Shown: positions 24,470 through 35,479, numbered from the stretch's first letter. The stretch is DNA of 64,000 nucleotides from Ophiodon elongatus (GCA_016806645.1 JACSYO010001808.1:1247501-1311500); one strand, 5' to 3'. Notes: generated from the sequence alone by a model not told the origin. Numbers and translations: made by a program.

Positions 24470-24820
24470 CCGTATGACGAGGCCCAAAGAAATGAAGAAA
24501 ATGTCGTCAGCCCCTCTCTGGCCGCCCGACCGTGGCAGATCAATAGACTCGCCAAGCGGCCGACACTCTGCCTCTCTGACAGAGGCGTGCTGGAGCACGG
24601 GGCCGGGAATAAGTCGAGGGGTTCAGGGCGCGCCGCTCCATCATGGCGTGTCACGCCGATGAAATGAGTTGTCTCCAGCCACCAGATCGATGGCTGACAT
24701 AAGAGCGTGGAGCCGCTGAGAGGGGCGGGAGAAGGGAGAAGGGAAAGAAGGGGAGCGGGCTTCCTGAAGTTATTACCTCCACCTCGCTGTCAGAAATCAC
24801 GGCGTGATGCATTACATGTG
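24470..24820. promoter_or_regulatory. Candidate conserved non-coding element with TCACGGCGTGA palindrome
   Basis: CpG-bearing complex sequence, interrupted by a purine-rich stretch at 24719-24760. The palindrome TCACGGCGTGA at 24797-24807 recurs as its reverse complement at 25651-25661. Small frames on both strands at 24401-24662 are mutually overlapping and lack domains. Confidence 0.35.
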
Positions 24821-25242
24821 TTCCCTGTTGTGTAGTGTGTGTAAGAGGGGCACAAACAGAGGGGAACGGGATGAAAAATGTAGTTTCCGCTCCATTGGTC
24901 CCTCATATACCACTGTGTTCTCACGGACAGGCGGGAGTGTCCCCGCGTACTTTAGTTTGTAAATAGGCATCACTCATCGCAGCGTTTCTTTCAAACGGAA
25001 AGATTTACATTCCACATCGGAGCTTTTAAACATCCCTTTCATTCATCGTGAGGATGATAAAGCTGCTGGGATCACAGGGAGAAAGATCATCATCAAGTAT
25101 AACTGGTAGTTAAATGTCACTATTGACTGTGTGCCTTCTACGGTCCGTCAGAAATACATTTTCTTGTTTGGTAAATTTGTAGCTTTATTTTAATTCTACG
25201 TTTTTTTAAGTGAAAGCAAGTAAATCACTCAGAGTTAATTAC
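24821..25242. other. Spacer, nothing recognised
   Basis: Mixed to AT-rich sequence with a T8 run near 25200. Confidence 0.5.
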
Positions 25243-25285
<43 letters not shown>

Positions 25286-25334
25286 CACACACACACGCTC
25301 ACGCACGGGGCACACACGACGCACTCACACACTT
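25243..25334 (+). repeat. (CA)21 microsatellite and degenerate CA tail
   Basis: A perfect array at 25243-25284 is followed by about 50 bp of interrupted CA with CG and TC interruptions. Confidence 0.95.
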
Positions 25335-25389
25335 GAATGGTCAAAAACAAAGAGGGTGAAATAAGTCTTCAGCACTAAAGACACGTGAA

Positions 25390-25815
25390 TAACAATCCAC
25401 GAGTTTACCCTCCGAGCATGTGATGATAAATACCATTTAAATAAGGGCAGGCCACGCCCCTTGAATCATTTGATGACGATTGATCGTGACATGCTAATTT
25501 TTCAAGGGTAATTTCCAAAATGCGCCTCACACGTAACGTCTGGACTTATTAACACAAACGGCGAGGCTCCGTCTCCCCCCCTCCCCCTCCCCCTCCCCCT
25601 CCTTTCCCTTTGGCATGCGACGTTGTTCGTCTGCTTCTGGCAATAATAAATCACGCCGTGACAAGTGGCGCACTCTTAACCTTGATGGACTGAGAATCAA
25701 CGACCCCCTTCAAATAAAGCCTGATTACGCGATTGGCATCGATCATTGCTCTTGTCTTCTTCAATAAGGAGGTGCTTATTCCGCTGCTGTGACCCCGGCG
25801 TCCGGACCAGAAATA
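25390..25815. promoter_or_regulatory. Strong candidate conserved non-coding element
   Basis: Two complex halves flank a (CCCCCT)n tract at 25575-25602. The left half has ATTTGATGACGATTGATCG and TGCTAATTTTT. The right half has AATAAATCACGCCGTGAC with the palindrome at 25651-25661, then GATTACGCGATTGGCATCG and a GATCATTG word. Retained CpGs in AT-rich context, clustered GAT/ATC palindromic words and lack of coding frame favour a developmental enhancer. Confidence 0.45.
25575..25602 (-). repeat. (CCCCCT)n tract
   Basis: Four units of a six-base C-rich repeat. The complementary strand has four G5 or longer runs with single-base loops, a very stable quadruplex pattern. Confidence 0.8.
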
Positions 25816-26499
25816 ATAAAATAAATAAATAGCCAGGACTTGAGTTTAAAGAACCTCTAATTCCTTTAATGACGACATTCTAACCAGCGAGAGGAAAATC
25901 CTTTCATTGCGTTAATACTTTATATTATTGCACAGTTTTCAAGTCTCGTTTGAAACAGAATGAGATGAAGTTTTTAAACAAATGTGTTTCAGTTAAATCT
26001 AATGACATTTAATAAACTTTGACCCCACATTGGAATCGGACTGAGCATTCAGAGGCTGCAAACTGGCCTCTGATTGGATGAATGTCAAACAGCATCCTCA
26101 CGGGGGAAGTAGAGAAGGAACCAATCAGGTCTGAGTACATCAGGGAGGACTTTAGTGGAAATACCTGCTGTGAAACACAATAATTCATTAGATACAATAT
26201 CTTACGGACATTTCTTGGATCATATTCGGCACCTTTCATATTTTAAAAGGGTCGGTTGTTTATTTTTATTGCGATGGAGTGACGACGGAGAGGATGCCAT
26301 TCCTTTTTTAGAGAAACTTCATTTTAGGTTAGAAATAAGGTAATAGCTTCGATGACTGATGGAACAGTGATTTCAGTACAAAAACACCGTCTGTTTTATT
26401 TTTACTTTTACTTTTATCTCACACCCACCCGGGGAGGCCAGGGGACCCACGGGTGCTACCTCAGGTCCGGCGTGCCGACCTGTCCGTCAGCGTTACTCA
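25816..26499. other. Spacer with opposed CCAAT words
   Basis: CTGATTGG at 26070-26077 and its reverse complement CCAATCAG at 26121-26128 lie 43 bp apart. Otherwise the sequence is nondescript, with a 76-codon minus frame at 26009-26239 that has no domain. Confidence 0.45.
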
Positions 26500-26900
26500 C
26501 AGGGCTCTGAATGTGCCGTGACAGGTGCCAATCTGGAGCCGGGCGATAACGGTGTCACCCGGCCGGCGCTCGGAGGCAACCTCAGCAGCCGCCTTAACAG
26601 ATGCAAACATTTGAAGTTGTCGGATAGTTTGGGAATAACAATGGTGTTATTGCATCTCGCTGAATCCTGAAATGTGTCTCCTACATTCTTTGTGCTTGAT
26701 TTATGGGGTCTGAGATGAAGTGATAGCCTGTTTGATGCGTGGATGGATTTTTTTATGTGCTTGTGTGACATTTACCTTTGCTGTCACATGATTTATGCAT
26801 GAAGCTCCTGATGCCTTTGGACATAAACAGTTAAGTTGCTGTTCCTGTGCGATGCGGCCATTATATTTACATGAATCTCTCTTATTCTCTCCCTTTAATG
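26500..26900. promoter_or_regulatory. Candidate conserved non-coding element
   Basis: A CpG-rich patch (26520-26600) leads into complex sequence rich in TTTATGTGC, TGATTTATGCATGA and GGACATAAACAG words. Frames crossing it on both strands (92, 111 and 134 codons) run into microsatellites or have no domain. Confidence 0.35.
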
Positions 26901-27057
26901 TCTTTTTCTTTTCATATTCTCCTGATGAAGTTTGGTTTACTGGCGTGTTTAATGGATCATCAGTTAAATGTGATGCTGTACATGAGGGGCGCAGAAACAG
27001 AAACCTGCTCTGTTTCCCAAAGGAGACAGTTGGCATTTCTGCTCACACAACCCCTTC

Positions 27058-27062
<5 letters not shown>

Positions 27063-27114
<52 letters not shown>

Positions 27115-27154
27115 AGAGGTATTAACAGGTGTCTGGAGCTATTGCACACGCACC

Positions 27155-27197
<43 letters not shown>
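27063..27197. repeat. Inverted TG/CA pair with TA tail
   Basis: (TG)24 at 27063-27111 and (CA)n at 27155-27186 are separated by 43 bp and followed by a short (TA)n to 27197. They are complementary and could pair for about 30 bp. Confidence 0.95.
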
Positions 27198-27198
<1 letters not shown>

Positions 27199-27415
27199 AA
27201 CCAATACATCAAACAAACTGAGTTCAGACTGTTTGGTAATCATTACTACGCCTCTGAGAACAGTTGTGTAATATCTTCTGTGACTTTGTCAGGTCTAAGA
27301 AAAATAACCTGTTATTTTATTATGACTTATTACAGAAACCCTGAGTTAAGAACTGAGGATGTGGAGTTGTGTGGGGATTTAGCATGCACGAGCGCTCTAA
27401 TAAAAGACGTGTAGT

Positions 27416-27435
27416 TGCATTATGGGAAGTGCAGT
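27416..27435 (-). promoter_or_regulatory. ZNF143/THAP11 (SBS)-type site
   Basis: On the minus strand the word ACTGCACTTCCCATAATGCA fits the known ACTACAnnTCCCAnnATGC binding pattern of ZNF143 and THAP11 with one A-to-G change. Such sites usually mark promoters or loop anchors. Occupancy cannot be told from sequence. Confidence 0.4.
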
Positions 27436-27707
27436 ATCCTTTACTGTACTGGGGACTAGAAGTCAGGATGGCTCCACCTCTGCTGCATCCATTTTGACCG
27501 TTCTTTTTTAAATCCGTCTCCTCTTAAAAGTTCCCTAATGTTGTGGAAGAGCAATAATAATCATGAGAAGCTGAAATGATCCCAGTTGTTTGCAAGAATG
27601 AACATCCGCATTGTTGATTCTTGTTGACAGTATCTGAATAACATCTGCTGTACTAGTTCTGCATAGATGCTGGATGGGTTTGTTTGTTTAATTGTTACCA
27701 CTTCACT

Positions 27708-27709
<2 letters not shown>

Positions 27710-27757
<48 letters not shown>
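27710..27757 (+). repeat. (CA)24 microsatellite
   Basis: Perfect CA array. Confidence 0.97.
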
Positions 27758-27761
<4 letters not shown>

Positions 27762-27884
27762 TAGAAAAGCTGACGTTTTCTAGTTGTTTTCCAGCACATT
27801 TCCCTTCACAAGCCTCTCTGCTCCTCCCACACACTGGAGATCAATTTGTCTTGCCGACAGGAATCCATATTTTTCTCATCGCAG

Positions 27885-28010
27885 GTACCGATTCTTCCAG
27901 GACCCCCCACCTACTATTCGCATCCCGCCCCCAGTCCCACCCCACCATCACCTCTCTGCAACCGTCCATCCACCTTCCAGCCCTCCGATCCTCCATTCCA
28001 GTGCAGCTGA
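27885..28010 (+). other. Exon-like segment, possible terminal exon
   Basis: A TTTTTCTCATCGCAG acceptor-like sequence precedes an open frame of 41 codons that ends in TGA at 28008-28010. The frame reads Pro/Ser/Thr/Tyr-rich, starting VPILPGPPTYYSHPAPSPTP. All three frames here stay open for a while because the strand is C-rich, which weakens the case. I recognise no family. Confidence 0.12.
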
Positions 28011-28574
28011 ATCAGCTCTCGGCCCCAGACAGACTCACAAACATAAATGCATGTCAAACCCCTTGAAAAGACAGACACCAGCGCACATGCTCGGCCTCAC
28101 ACACCCTCCTCGCACACACAAACACACAACTGTCCTCCTGTTCTTTTTCAATTTACAGTGTCTGAGCGGTAAAAACCTGCCGGTCCCTGCGGCTCTCTTC
28201 CAAAGGTGTTCCATCACTCTGCGGCAAAACCTGAAGGGGAAGGAACTAATGCACTCAAAAGTGGGTAGGGGAAGAAAAAAAAGCAGCAGCTTGATATCAA
28301 CAGGGGAGTGGATGAGGGAGGGAGGCATTTTACAACACGTTTTTCTCTCACCGTTGTCTACCTTGGTCTGAGGAAAGACCGGCGGGCTCCCTCGTGGCGG
28401 CCGCCGCGATCAATACTACACAAGAGTTGAATTAGACCTCAAGTGGAGCGCATGTCTACCTTGGCGGAGGCAGGGGCCGACCTGAAATCCCTTGAACATT
28501 TACTTTCTTTCCACCGAGTTAACCAATAACTGGATGAAATGAGAGGGAAAAGAGCAGCTGTCTTTCCTGTTTCT
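28011..28574. other. Spacer with a splice-acceptor-like site and a CpG-bearing block
   Basis: TTCTTTTTCAATTTACAG at 28141-28158 is a good acceptor and the frame after it stays open, but no donor-defined exon or domain follows. The block 28370-28530 (GCGGCCGCCGCGATCAATAC and onward) has regulatory-element texture. Confidence 0.3.
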
Positions 28575-28645
28575 TATCTCTTGCCTTTTTTTTTTCCTCC
28601 TCTCCCTCTCTGTCTCCGTCTCTCCTCCTCGTCCTCGCTTCTCGC
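28575..28645 (+). repeat. Pyrimidine-rich low-complexity tract
   Basis: T10 followed by CTCC/TCTC repeats over about 70 bp. Confidence 0.8.
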
Positions 28646-28794
28646 CGTCGCTCACGGCGCTCAAACTCTCAGTATCTGTTTTGCTTTAAAAGAGTCACTT
28701 GAGCAGAAATGAAATGCACAATTAGCAGATATCCAGAAGAAATGGGACACACGCACATGTGCAAGGAATGCATGCATGTGTAAGCATTGTAACG

Positions 28795-28815
28795 ACACAC
28801 ACACACACACACACA
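28795..28815 (+). repeat. Short (AC)n microsatellite
   Basis: About ten AC units. Confidence 0.93.
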
Positions 28816-29532
28816 TTTTATCACATATCCTTAATTTAATCATGTACTCTCATTGACATTGAGTCATGCTTCAGCAGCACCCAGGGACAAATGTTTTTCA
28901 AAGCAAGAAAGAGTGAGACATCATGCTCTAATGTAGACATGTTTTAATCTCCATGTTTGTTATTGGTGCACTGTTGAGCTGTCAATCAAACAGAGTGGGC
29001 AGGGCCTGGTGGACGTTCAAGGGTTTTGGAAGTTTTTGAATCTCTGCTTACCGATAGACTGCATTCTTCCAGTGTCATAGCAGAACAGCCTTTAAAAAAC
29101 TGATTTCACTGGGATTTATGTTTCAAATGAATGCAAATATTGTGCTGTTTTCTGCTGCAAGAGGACGTTATTCACCTCAGTTTATGGTGCATGTGGTTCT
29201 TTATGAGTCACACAATACAAATTTCAGAGCGACTGATAATAAACCGTGCACAGTCTCTCAAACTAAATATTCTAAAAAAGAGGGAATAAAGTGAAATGTT
29301 GTGTTGCAGATTGCATTTTAAAATATTTGTATTTTTTTTTTTTTTAAATATTATTCCTGTAATATTGTCTGGGGATTAATGTTTGTCTTTAAAATAAACA
29401 CCATAAAGCGTAGATTAGTGAGAAGTATAGTGGCTTATTAAACATTTTGTAAACAACTGTAATATATAACTCGATGTGTAATTGAACCGTGTAATAAGTG
29501 TTGACTTTGTTCTGTTGGCAGGACATGAGTTT

Positions 29533-29533
<1 letters not shown>
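28816..29533. other. AT-rich spacer
   Basis: Nondescript, with a T14 run at 29332-29345. No exon or element recognised. Confidence 0.5.

Positions 29534-29566
<33 letters not shown>
29534..29566 (+). repeat. (ATC)11 microsatellite
   Basis: Perfect trinucleotide array. His and Met homopolymer frames on the two strands are artefacts. Confidence 0.96.
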
Positions 29567-29659
29567 TTTCCATCCACCTCTCATGCACCTGCCCTTCTAC
29601 TGGTGAATCAGGTAGGTGCCTTTTTACTACCAGATGCCTCCAAGTGAATTTGGGTCAGG

Positions 29660-29716
<57 letters not shown>
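29660..29716 (+). repeat. (AC)28 microsatellite
   Basis: Perfect AC array, followed by diffuse CA-rich sequence to about 29830. Confidence 0.97.
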
Positions 29717-29718
<2 letters not shown>

Positions 29719-30258
29719 ACACACAGTCCCTCTCTCTTGGATCAATAGGAGGCACTCAGTGCAGCTGACGCCCTCTCACACCTGATACTTCACCCAAACA
29801 CCCTACACACACACCCCCACAACACACACACTCCAACCTGGCGAGGGACCAATTACACCAACCGGAGGGAATTACCCAGAGTCCCCCTCTTGTCTGGAGT
29901 GATATCTCCAAGGATTACAGGTACTTAGCTCCCATTATGTCTGCTCTATTACCTGCCCGCCGCCTCTTAACACACACCAACCTCCTTTGTGTTCGCCTGT
30001 TTGCACAACAATCCCTCCCATCGGCCTGCTACCTTTTCACTTCTCAATGGCCGCTCTGTAGGATGGAGAAAGGTGTGTGTCTCCGAGTGTGTGTGTGTGG
30101 AGGAGGGGGCGGCGGCGAGGAGGCACACACACTTTGTTACTCCTACTCACTTCTCTCTCCAGGTACAGGCTGTCTTACTTTTCACGCTTACAGTGTTTGT
30201 GAACAAACAAATGTGCTCACTTAGTCTCTCACACACACTTTCTTTCTCTCTCTCTGCA

Positions 30259-30259
<1 letters not shown>
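29717..30259. other. CA-rich spacer
   Basis: Scattered CACAC words in otherwise unique sequence with a GGAGG/GGCGGCG patch at 30100-30122. No exon; the local 95 and 128 codon frames are Cys/Leu/Ser-rich and domainless. Confidence 0.5.
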
Positions 30260-30294
<35 letters not shown>

Positions 30295-30448
30295 GCCCAC
30301 TCTTGTCACACAATCTCTCCATATAGTCAACATACACACACACACACCTTTCAATTAAAGATGCACTTTTGGTAAGCACACACACTCATAGTGTAATCTT
30401 ACAAGATATGCAAACAGTTTTCCTTTACACACACACACACACACACAC
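30260..30448 (+). repeat. Cluster of three (AC)n arrays
   Basis: Arrays at about 30260-30292, 30333-30347 and 30427-30448 are part of the densest microsatellite zone in the window. Confidence 0.93.
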
Positions 30449-30625
30449 GTTTGTGCAAACACTCAACGCATCAACACACCTGTATGCACATACACCCACC
30501 CACTTCCTCCTCACACACGCTCACTTGTACAAATTATCTCCTTGTTGCCAGACACACTCGCTCATTTTTATCTCTATACACACTTTCTCCAAGCACACGT
30601 TCTTAAACATTGAGTCCCCCTCCAC

Positions 30626-30659
<34 letters not shown>

Positions 30660-30672
30660 CTCACACACACAC
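30626..30672 (+). repeat. (AC)n/(TC) compound microsatellite
   Basis: About 15 AC units, a short CTCTCT interruption and a further AC run. Confidence 0.93.
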
Positions 30673-30789
30673 AAACACACCCAGACAAGAAGTAAGCTGA
30701 TCTCTCTGACAGACAGACGACTGGCAGCGTGGAGAGCCGAGGGCGCTGAGAAGGTAATTACCCGTGACAGACGTACCTGTGTAGGTTTC

Positions 30790-30830
30790 ACCTCCTCCTC
30801 CTCTTCCTCCCTCCCTCCCTCCTCCTCCTT
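30790..30830 (+). repeat. (CTC)n/(CTCC)n low-complexity tract
   Basis: About 40 bp of pure pyrimidine triplet and quadruplet repeats. Confidence 0.85.
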
Positions 30831-33707
30831 GCCTCACTCCAACCTGCACTTATCACAGTTACCATCTCACCGCAGCCACTGAAGAGATTTAATTGGAAGA
30901 TTAAGGTGTTTTAGGCATCGATTTCATGTCGACTGTTTATTTCCCCCCCTCTTGTGATCGCAGAGGCACTTTCCCACCACTGGAGGCACTGTGCTGTGGA
31001 ATGTGTGGAGTAATGTATGCTGTAAGGCTACACATCAGAGTGACTAGGAAACTATGTTGAGGGTGAAGGCATGGCATTACATGTAATGCAGAAGTATTAC
31101 GCAAACTACTTAGAGGAAAGCATTATGGTGTTTCTTTCCATCTTTGGTTGTCATGGTTTCACTTTGAAGTATTGCTCCTAATAGAATTATTTGAATTAAT
31201 TATACTGACCTCTGAACTGGCTGAAAGTTTGGTCGGACTCTTGCAGTTTGGATTCCAGTCAGGTTTCCTGGAGTATTATACGTTTTATTTTAAAGGGGAG
31301 TTTGGATGAGATTCAGGCCTTCGCTGACAGAATGACCGAAGCATACGTTGACAGACTGGTGAAATATTTCTGGTATAATTTGTGCGATGCTCTCTGTCAT
31401 TTTCATAATTGAAGATTTTCAAACAACCATTATTTTGGAAGTTTAGTTTTGATACAATGGAACCAATTTCTGCACAAACCAACGTTGTCACATGCAGATC
31501 CCATACGATTGCATCTGTCCGTCTCCTCTTGGAAGCGTATTTGGACCTTTAATTGACCCTGAATGTACTTCTCGTGCAGAGATTGCTTTGTGATGAATTG
31601 AAGGAACTGTCTTAACAAACAGTTTAAACCTCAAGTAAACACTAAAAGCAACTTTCCTCGAAGTCACACTTAGAGCAAACCGATATTTGCACATTGAAAC
31701 GGTGTGTGGAAAGCATGAAAACATACACCTACTGTTCCAGCACACATTTACATACTGTTAATAATTTCACGTCTCTTTAAGCCAGGTGTTAAGGGGTCCC
31801 TGAGGTTGCATTTGATCAGGAATCAACAACCTGTTATACACACCAACTACCTTCCCTTTCTTTCCCCCGTCAACCGCAACCATCTGGCATCAGGCCACGA
31901 AAATAGACTCAAAAGCGTTGGTAACAATTAGTAGTTACTGTACCCGGGGACCACACAACAACCCACCTGATTTTCATACCCTGCATTTTGTTGCCCTCCT
32001 CCCCCTCCCTCATCAGGACGCTATCAATAGCCAGACACCTGTTTCCTGCCAACGCAAGCTAGGCCCTCTATGGCTGCACCTGTATGTGCTTACACAAGAG
32101 CCTCGAGAGGAGTATTTATGTGGATGGGACTGCAGGGCTGATATCAGGCTCTGCTAATGCAATCACAGGAAGGACAGGGAACACTTGACGACTGTGAAGC
32201 AAGCCAACGGTGGGGTGAATTCACTCGAATCAAATCAGGATGTGGATTTTCAAAAGAAGCCCAAACGGGAAATCTTTTGACCCTAAAATGACTATTCAGA
32301 TGATTAAAATGATTGGTGTGCATGTAGGCTAATCGTAGAGGAAAATAGTTTGAGCATCAGTATTTGTCCAGATGCTGAGATTCCTGCTCCTCCCAGTGGG
32401 GTTTTAAACCACCAACCTATTTTTGACAATAAATAACAACACACACGACTCATCTCGAGGCATGAGGGGATGTGCTACGGAAGATGTTTGAATGATGAAG
32501 GCTATAAAGCTTTGTTTGCATCGCAAAAAAGCAAATGTAGCAGCAGTGATACAGTATATCACCTATATACCATATATTTCTGTACTAGTACAGTATTTAG
32601 TCTGTCTGGAATGTGGATCCCTCTTCTGTTGCTCCTCTTGAGTTGGCTCCTGTCTTTTTCTCATCTGGTTTGAATGTCAATAATAACGGGTCTCATATGT
32701 TGTACGGATTGTAAAACCCTCCGGGTCAAACTTGTAAACCTGGAGTTTTCAGCTACTTGACTGGTCTCAACAGTTAACCTCTCATTGTCGATAGTCATTT
32801 GCTTTAAACAACACTGAGAGCGACTCATTAAGACACAGCTACTGATGACTGTCTGCCCCAACTAGAAATGCAGTCAGTTATTCAGCAGGGAAACCAGTCA
32901 GTCAGTCTCCCACGCAGCCAGCCATCCATTACCTCAAAGCCAAACAGAGAGCCAGACATCGAGGAACAAACTGCAGAGTCAAGCATGGAAGGGCAGGTGA
33001 TTAATGCCAACACAGTGTTTCCCTGTTCGTGGCCAAAGTGTTATTGATTTGATTTTGGAGGGGCGAGAAAAGGTTAGCGTTTGCAGGCCGTGGTTTGAGG
33101 TCGCCGGCGTGTGATGGGAGGAGTAATGACCCCTCCCTCCTCAGTGGGAGCCACCGAAGCGGTCAACCAGGAAATGGAGACAATCCCCAGCCAGGCGCCG
33201 AGCGACGTTCTGTCCTTTACACCGCCGATATGTGTGAAGTGGACATTCACCGGCTATTGAGTGCCACATTCTCCTACACCTCACAGCCATTATAGGTCTA
33301 AGATGGCCAAAATGGCTGGATGTGGTAGTCCACAGTGTGAGGTGGAGAATATACACTCATATAGATGTGTGTAGGGTGTATACAGTAGCTGACTCCACTG
33401 AGTGACTCCCCATGAACCCTAGAGGAGGTACTAATCAATCTTCATGGCACTTTTAGGTTTTCACACCTATCGTTCTTTAGCTCTGGTCCGAATCAGGAAT
33501 CGATCTTTTACAAAACGTAGCATATTGCCTTCAGTTTGGTTCCTGTTTACTCAGAAGCCTTTACAAGCGGACCAGAAACTCTCCAATTGATCTGGATTGT
33601 TATGCCTTAAAACCTTCCGGAAGTAAACGAAGAGTAAAAGTAGAGCAGACTGTTCCAGGAATAGATTAACGTGCCACTTTTTAATTTCACAATGGAGGGA
33701 CAACTAT
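30831..33707. other. Long spacer with two regulatory-like blocks
   Basis: Blocks at about 31860-32160 and 33000-33300 are complex and CpG-retaining and may be regulatory elements. Sequence around 33450-33610 (TTTTCACACC, GGTCCG and GGACC words) vaguely resembles a fish MITE type but is too diverged to call. No exon is supported. Confidence 0.4.
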
Positions 33708-33925
33708 GATAGATAGATAGATAGATAGATAGATAAATACTTTATTAATCCTGCAAGGGGAAATTCTTTTGGTACAGCAGCATTTTTACATAAGAAAGAA
33801 CAATATATACAAAAATAGAATAGAAGAAGAAAAATAAGAAAAATTCACAATATATACAACAAATAGAATAATAATATTAAATTAAATTAACTAACAAAAC
33901 AAAACAACAAACAAAAGTGCTATGA
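33708..33925 (-). mobile_element. LINE 3' tail with GATA array, minus orientation
   Basis: (GATA)7 at 33708-33735 is followed by AAATACTTTATTAATCC and a CAAGGGGAAATTC word. Read on the minus strand this is the familiar teleost non-LTR retrotransposon tail: GAATTTCCCCTTG, then an AATAAA signal, then a tetranucleotide repeat tail. The A-rich sequence onward to about 33925 is probably the rest of the 3' UTR. No reverse-transcriptase coding sequence remains, so the copy is 5'-truncated. The exact LINE clade is not determined. Confidence 0.75.
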
Positions 33926-34599
33926 CTGGGTGGTTTATTTGGCCAGATGCACGTTGATCTTGGCCCCTGGTCATTGTTTATTACATCGTTTCAATTTATC
34001 ACTTTAGACAAGCGATACCGTTTGAAAATGAAGCGCGGCTGCGTATGAACAATAATGTGTTGAAGCGCCGGAGCCGCTGAAGGGCCATATCAAGACAGTT
34101 CAGGACACGGAGCACAATGCTTCCTCCAGTTGGGTCGAGATGAGGTCCGATCGTGTTCTCCATCGAGGTCTGGTTGTTTTCGTCCCCCCCTGAGAGCGGG
34201 TTTCTGTCTTCACACCTGCACCAACAAACTGCTCAAAGGGGGGAAAGGCCCTCCAACAGAAAACATGTAGAGTGACACCAACACCAGTTCAGTATTATTC
34301 GCATTTCAATAAAATAAATTGGTACATAGAGTAAGTATGTATTCAAAGTTTGTGATCTGAAGATCGTTGTCATGACGTGAATTGTTGAGATGATTTTCCT
34401 CATTATCAGAAGGTACCAGTGCATTGCTAAGGTACAGCAAGGTTAGGGCGGGTATAATCACTCACTCACTCTCCTCTCTGTCTCGTGTGGCTGGAAGCTG
34501 TGATCTCGCCGCGCAGTAACCACGGAAATTAAATAACTGCAAAGCATGAAAAAAAAAAAAAACGTAAATAAATGAGATCCATCCAAAGCAGGGTAAGAC
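33926..34599. other. Spacer, nothing recognised
   Basis: Unique mixed sequence, with an A-run of about 14 bases near 34549-34562. Confidence 0.5.
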
Positions 34600-34990
34600 A
34601 TGTTTCCTTGTACATCAGGTACATGACAAGATCACACTCCCAGAGTGGAGTTAATTTTCGTACCCCCGCCCTCCATCCTTACCCTCCCTCCATTCTCTGT
34701 CATTTTCAGGGAAAAAGGTGCCGTAGCCATATGACAGTAATTAACAACTGACAAAAATATCCCCTCCCTTAACATGAGGTGGGAAATCACAAAAGCCCGA
34801 GTTATTTTCTCATTAATTTACCAGCCCCGTTCTCTTCTTACGCTCCGAGACAGCAACGTAAGTTAATAAGGCCCGTACGGTTTGCTAGTGTGGGTTTATT
34901 GTTTAGATTTATTTCTCTTTCATGGTTCTGTATTGGTAAAGTGAGTTTCTGTGTGTTTAGCGTCCGCTAAGACTAAAAGCTGAGCGAACG
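34600..34990. promoter_or_regulatory. Candidate conserved non-coding element
   Basis: A complex block with GAGTTAATTTTCGTACC, CATATGACAGTAATTAAC (a TGACAG word next to TAATTA) and CTCATTAATTTACC. The adjacent MEIS-type and homeodomain words, with no coding frame of note, suggest an enhancer. Confidence 0.4.
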
Positions 34991-35479
34991 TAACGTTTTC
35001 CAGGTGACTTCTACATTGTCAACATCTGTTAGTGTCCACAAGCCTTTGCCAAGTACATCCATATCTTGTCCGTGAGGTTGGTAATGTGAGGACTCTCGGG
35101 GACAGACAGATGGTTTGATATTCACAGAGCAGACTCTCTCCCTCTATCCTCCCTCTGTCTATTTGGCCACCTCTACTCCTCTTAACTTTCCTTCTGCCTC
35201 AATCAATAATAGGATTTGACTGATATAGATTTTTGAAGTCCACTTCTTTCAGATTGGAGTTGGCACCACCCCCTTTAGCACCTTAAAGCAGTGTTTGGCA
35301 CCTCTGAATGTTGTTAAAGACAATCAGATACTCAGCTCCATCATATAAATGGACAACTTTTATTAAATGGTCAGCATCAACCTGATTATATCAGACTGAA
35401 TCCCATAACTCTGTTTTATGTTCTCTGTGTCTTTTTCTTTGCCATTGTTGCGTGACAAAGCCTCATCGCAGCCATAACT
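34991..35479. other. Spacer, nothing recognised
   Basis: Mixed sequence without repeats or supported genes. Confidence 0.5.

Noticed and set aside
27784..28371. 195-codon plus-strand reading frame
   Set aside because: It runs through C-rich sequence with Pro/His low complexity and shows no recognisable domain. Only the sub-segment after the acceptor-like site is kept as a weak candidate in another frame.
33450..33610. Possible second copy of the 8134-8336 element or another MITE
   Set aside because: Only short words (TTTTCACACC, GGTCCG, GGACC) are similar and no terminal inverted repeats were found.
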